The notes below the pieces were generated by a model, which saw only the letters and a list, made by a program, of their open reading frames with translations, made no database searches and was not told the DNA's origin. From assembly GCA_900404475.1 (NCBI GenBank), contig OUQQ01000555.1, positions 1 through 10,750 on the forward strand: a DNA stretch of 10,750 nucleotides, in the 5' to 3' direction. This DNA comes from Spongospora subterranea. Its lineage: Eukaryota; Endomyxa; Phytomyxea; Plasmodiophorida; Plasmodiophoridae. This document shows, in pieces, positions 9,653 to 10,750 of the stretch. Position 1 is the stretch's first letter; every line of letters starts with the position of its first letter. The position numbers were made by a program, and so were the translations under genes.

Positions 9653-9738
9653 CGCCCCTCAACACAAAATTCAACGAGCGCTAACATCATCAATGACACA
9701 ATCCGAAATCGTCGCGATAAATATCTGTTCCGTTTTCT
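9653..9738. terminator. Shared 3' region between the GAPVD1-like and IMP3 genes
   Basis: 86 bp between converging stop codons, AT-leaning, with GATAAATATC near the IMP3 side. Both transcripts must end here or overlap. No perfect AATAAA was seen. Confidence 0.4.
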
Positions 9739-10353
9739 TTAATTTCCTAGTAAATCGTAATCGTCGAGGAGGTCGGAGTACTTCATGACGTGGCGTTTGA
9801 TCTTGGACGAATCGGTCCAGGTGACGAAATCCTCCAGCGTTCTGGTGATGAGCCGGGCCGGGTCCAGACAGGTATCGGTCCCGACGCGAACATGCCCGGC
9901 TTCGATGAACGTGATGGCCTCGCGCAACGTCTCAGCCATCTTCAGACGCACCATTACCACGGGTAGCCGGCGCCGACAGAACGACGACGCCGACAGTTTG
10001 GCGCACAGCGATAGACTCTTTTTGCTCGTGATCAAACCCATATTGTATCTGAACGAAAAATCACGAAATCAACACGTTATCGGGGAGACGGGCGATGATG
10101 AGTTTCCCAACAGTTTCTCCAAGAGCTGTTCCGTTGTTTTACAGCGGAACGGATCACGTTGGTCCAAAGCGATGATCTTATTGGTGATCTTGGTGATGAC
10201 ACCGCACAGGCGGTTGTATTTCACGTAATCCTCCCGGTCCTGGATATGGTATCGCCTCAGGATTGCGTTCTCCCTATGCGACTGATCCGACTTCCATTGC
10301 AGGAAGTCCACCTTCTTCAGCAAACGCTGCTCATGAAATTTCAGCTGACGCAT
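9739..10353 (-). CDS. IMP3: IMP3, U3 small nucleolar ribonucleoprotein protein (2 exons)
   Basis: 183 aa, essentially the family length (human 184). Exons on the minus strand are 10353-10112 and 10048-9739, with one 63-nt GT...AG intron (donor GTTGGG) in phase 2. Seen: N-terminal MRQLKFHEQRLLKKVDFLQW; HREN.ILRRYHIQDREDYVKY; DPFR...LLEKL joined to YNMGLI across the intron; then the S4 RNA-binding domain (SASSFCRRRLPVVM, AITFIEAGHVRVG, ~residues 100-150); and the conserved tail DFVTWTDSSKIKRHV...DDYDL. IMP3 joins MPP10 and IMP4 on the U3 snoRNA for early 18S rRNA processing in the nucleolus. The ATG at 10353 was chosen because it begins the conserved M-R-x-L-K-F start; the frame is open upstream to 10431, but those residues are not family-like. 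Confidence 0.96.
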
Positions 10354-10436
10354 CACGTTTCGCCCGCTTAGGGATAATTTGTCGCCAACGATTCCATCAC
10401 CGGGATCGATGAAAAACCCCGCCACGGACACCGCAG
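10354..10436. promoter_or_regulatory. Very short divergent promoter (IMP3 / right-end gene)
   Basis: Only 83 bp separate the IMP3 ATG from the proposed ATG of the plus-strand gene at 10437. If both starts are right, the two genes share one bidirectional promoter or their 5' UTRs overlap. No TATA box is evident. Confidence 0.35.
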
Positions 10437-10704
10437 ATGTTCCGATTTCGAATTGTGCGGCATTTTCCGAGGGCGGTTGTCTAAACCTTGTTTTTTTTTT
10501 GTTCAGAACAAACCGGAAAACTGGGTCGCAATTGGTGTTGGTGAGGGATATGCGATGACATTATTATTGGGACGAGGCGCACCCAGGATGTTGTACCAGA
10601 TGGGTGAGTAAAAGGCATAATCGTAGAAGGAGACGCATAAGATCTCCTTGAAGTAAGTTTAATGTCGTTACTAGGACGAAGCTGAGGAGATATCAGTTTT
10701 TTGA
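10437..10704 (+). CDS. Predicted small multi-exon gene, unknown, presequence-like N terminus, possibly partial
   Basis: Exon 1, 10437-10475, encodes MFRFRIVRHFPRA, a basic amphipathic start typical of mitochondrial targeting. A 31-nt intron (10476-10506, GTTGTC...TTGTTCAG with ten T) joins in phase to exon 2, 10507-10603, encoding NKPENWVAIGVGEGYAMTLL then GRGAPRMLYQMG, followed by a textbook donor GTGAGT. After that, an 11-nt microexon 10642-10652 ending in GTAAGT and a last exon 10675-10704 (DEAEEISVF then TGA) fit the phases and give about 59 aa, but this tail is speculative and the gene may run beyond the window. No family was recognised. Exon 2 is the best-supported part. Confidence 0.4.
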
Positions 10705-10740
10705 CTGTGGTGGAGGAGTTTCTTTCTTGATAAACCGTTG

Positions 10741-10750
10741 CCCCCCCCCC
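10741..10750. repeat. Terminal poly-C run
   Basis: The window's last ten bases are all C, unlike anything else in the sequence. It may be a genuine homopolymer or an assembly/contig-end artefact. Confidence 0.6.

Noticed and set aside
1..10750. Mobile elements, CRISPR arrays, tRNA/rRNA genes, bacterial operon signals
   Set aside because: No direct repeats, terminal inverted repeats, transposase motifs, cloverleaf or rRNA signatures were seen; spliced genes exclude a bacterial origin.

Overview
This is a compact, intron-rich eukaryotic window. Four adjacent genes rebuild by eye into complete spliced proteins of known families: a mitochondrial choline-dehydrogenase-like GMC oxidoreductase, a BT1-family folate/biopterin-type transporter, the complex I assembly factor CIA30/NDUFAF1, and the U3 snoRNP protein IMP3. 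A fifth gene is a GAPVD1/RME-6-like RasGAP + VPS9 protein. In each model GT...AG introns join exons in the correct phase, and summed CDS lengths are multiples of three. The code is standard. Introns are about 38-91 nt, with one predicted intron of 207 nt. Many donors are weak (GTTGGT, GTTGGG, GTTCGT), while acceptors mostly end in CAG or TAG.

Layout, left to right: 1-489, no supported gene; 490-2434 (+), CHDH-like, 577 aa; 2486-4055 (-), BT1 transporter, 457 aa, convergent with CHDH and only 51 bp away; 4056-4418, shared divergent promoter; 4419-5355 (+), CIA30, about 227 aa; 5356-6160, AT-rich and apparently gene-poor; 6161-6346 (-), possible small unknown ORF; 6490-6894 (+), possible 117-aa (or 99-aa) unknown gene; 7022-9652 (+), GAPVD1-like, about 768 aa; 9739-10353 (-), IMP3, 183 aa; from 10437 (+), the start of an unknown small gene with a presequence-like N terminus. 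The window ends in ten C residues.

The genes do not form a pathway. Two products are mitochondrial (CHDH-like, CIA30), one is nucleolar (IMP3), one is an endocytic Rab regulator (GAPVD1-like) and one is a membrane transporter (BT1). Strands alternate, so most promoters are divergent and short (83-363 bp) and most 3' ends converge within 51-86 bp. A GAPVD1-type protein suggests an opisthokont or amoebozoan-like lineage, whereas BT1 transporters are not typical of ordinary animals or fungi. The lineage is therefore left open: a compact-genome protist or reduced parasite would fit. The right half, mainly the GAPVD1-like exon, is richer in GC and strikingly rich in GATC compared with the left half.
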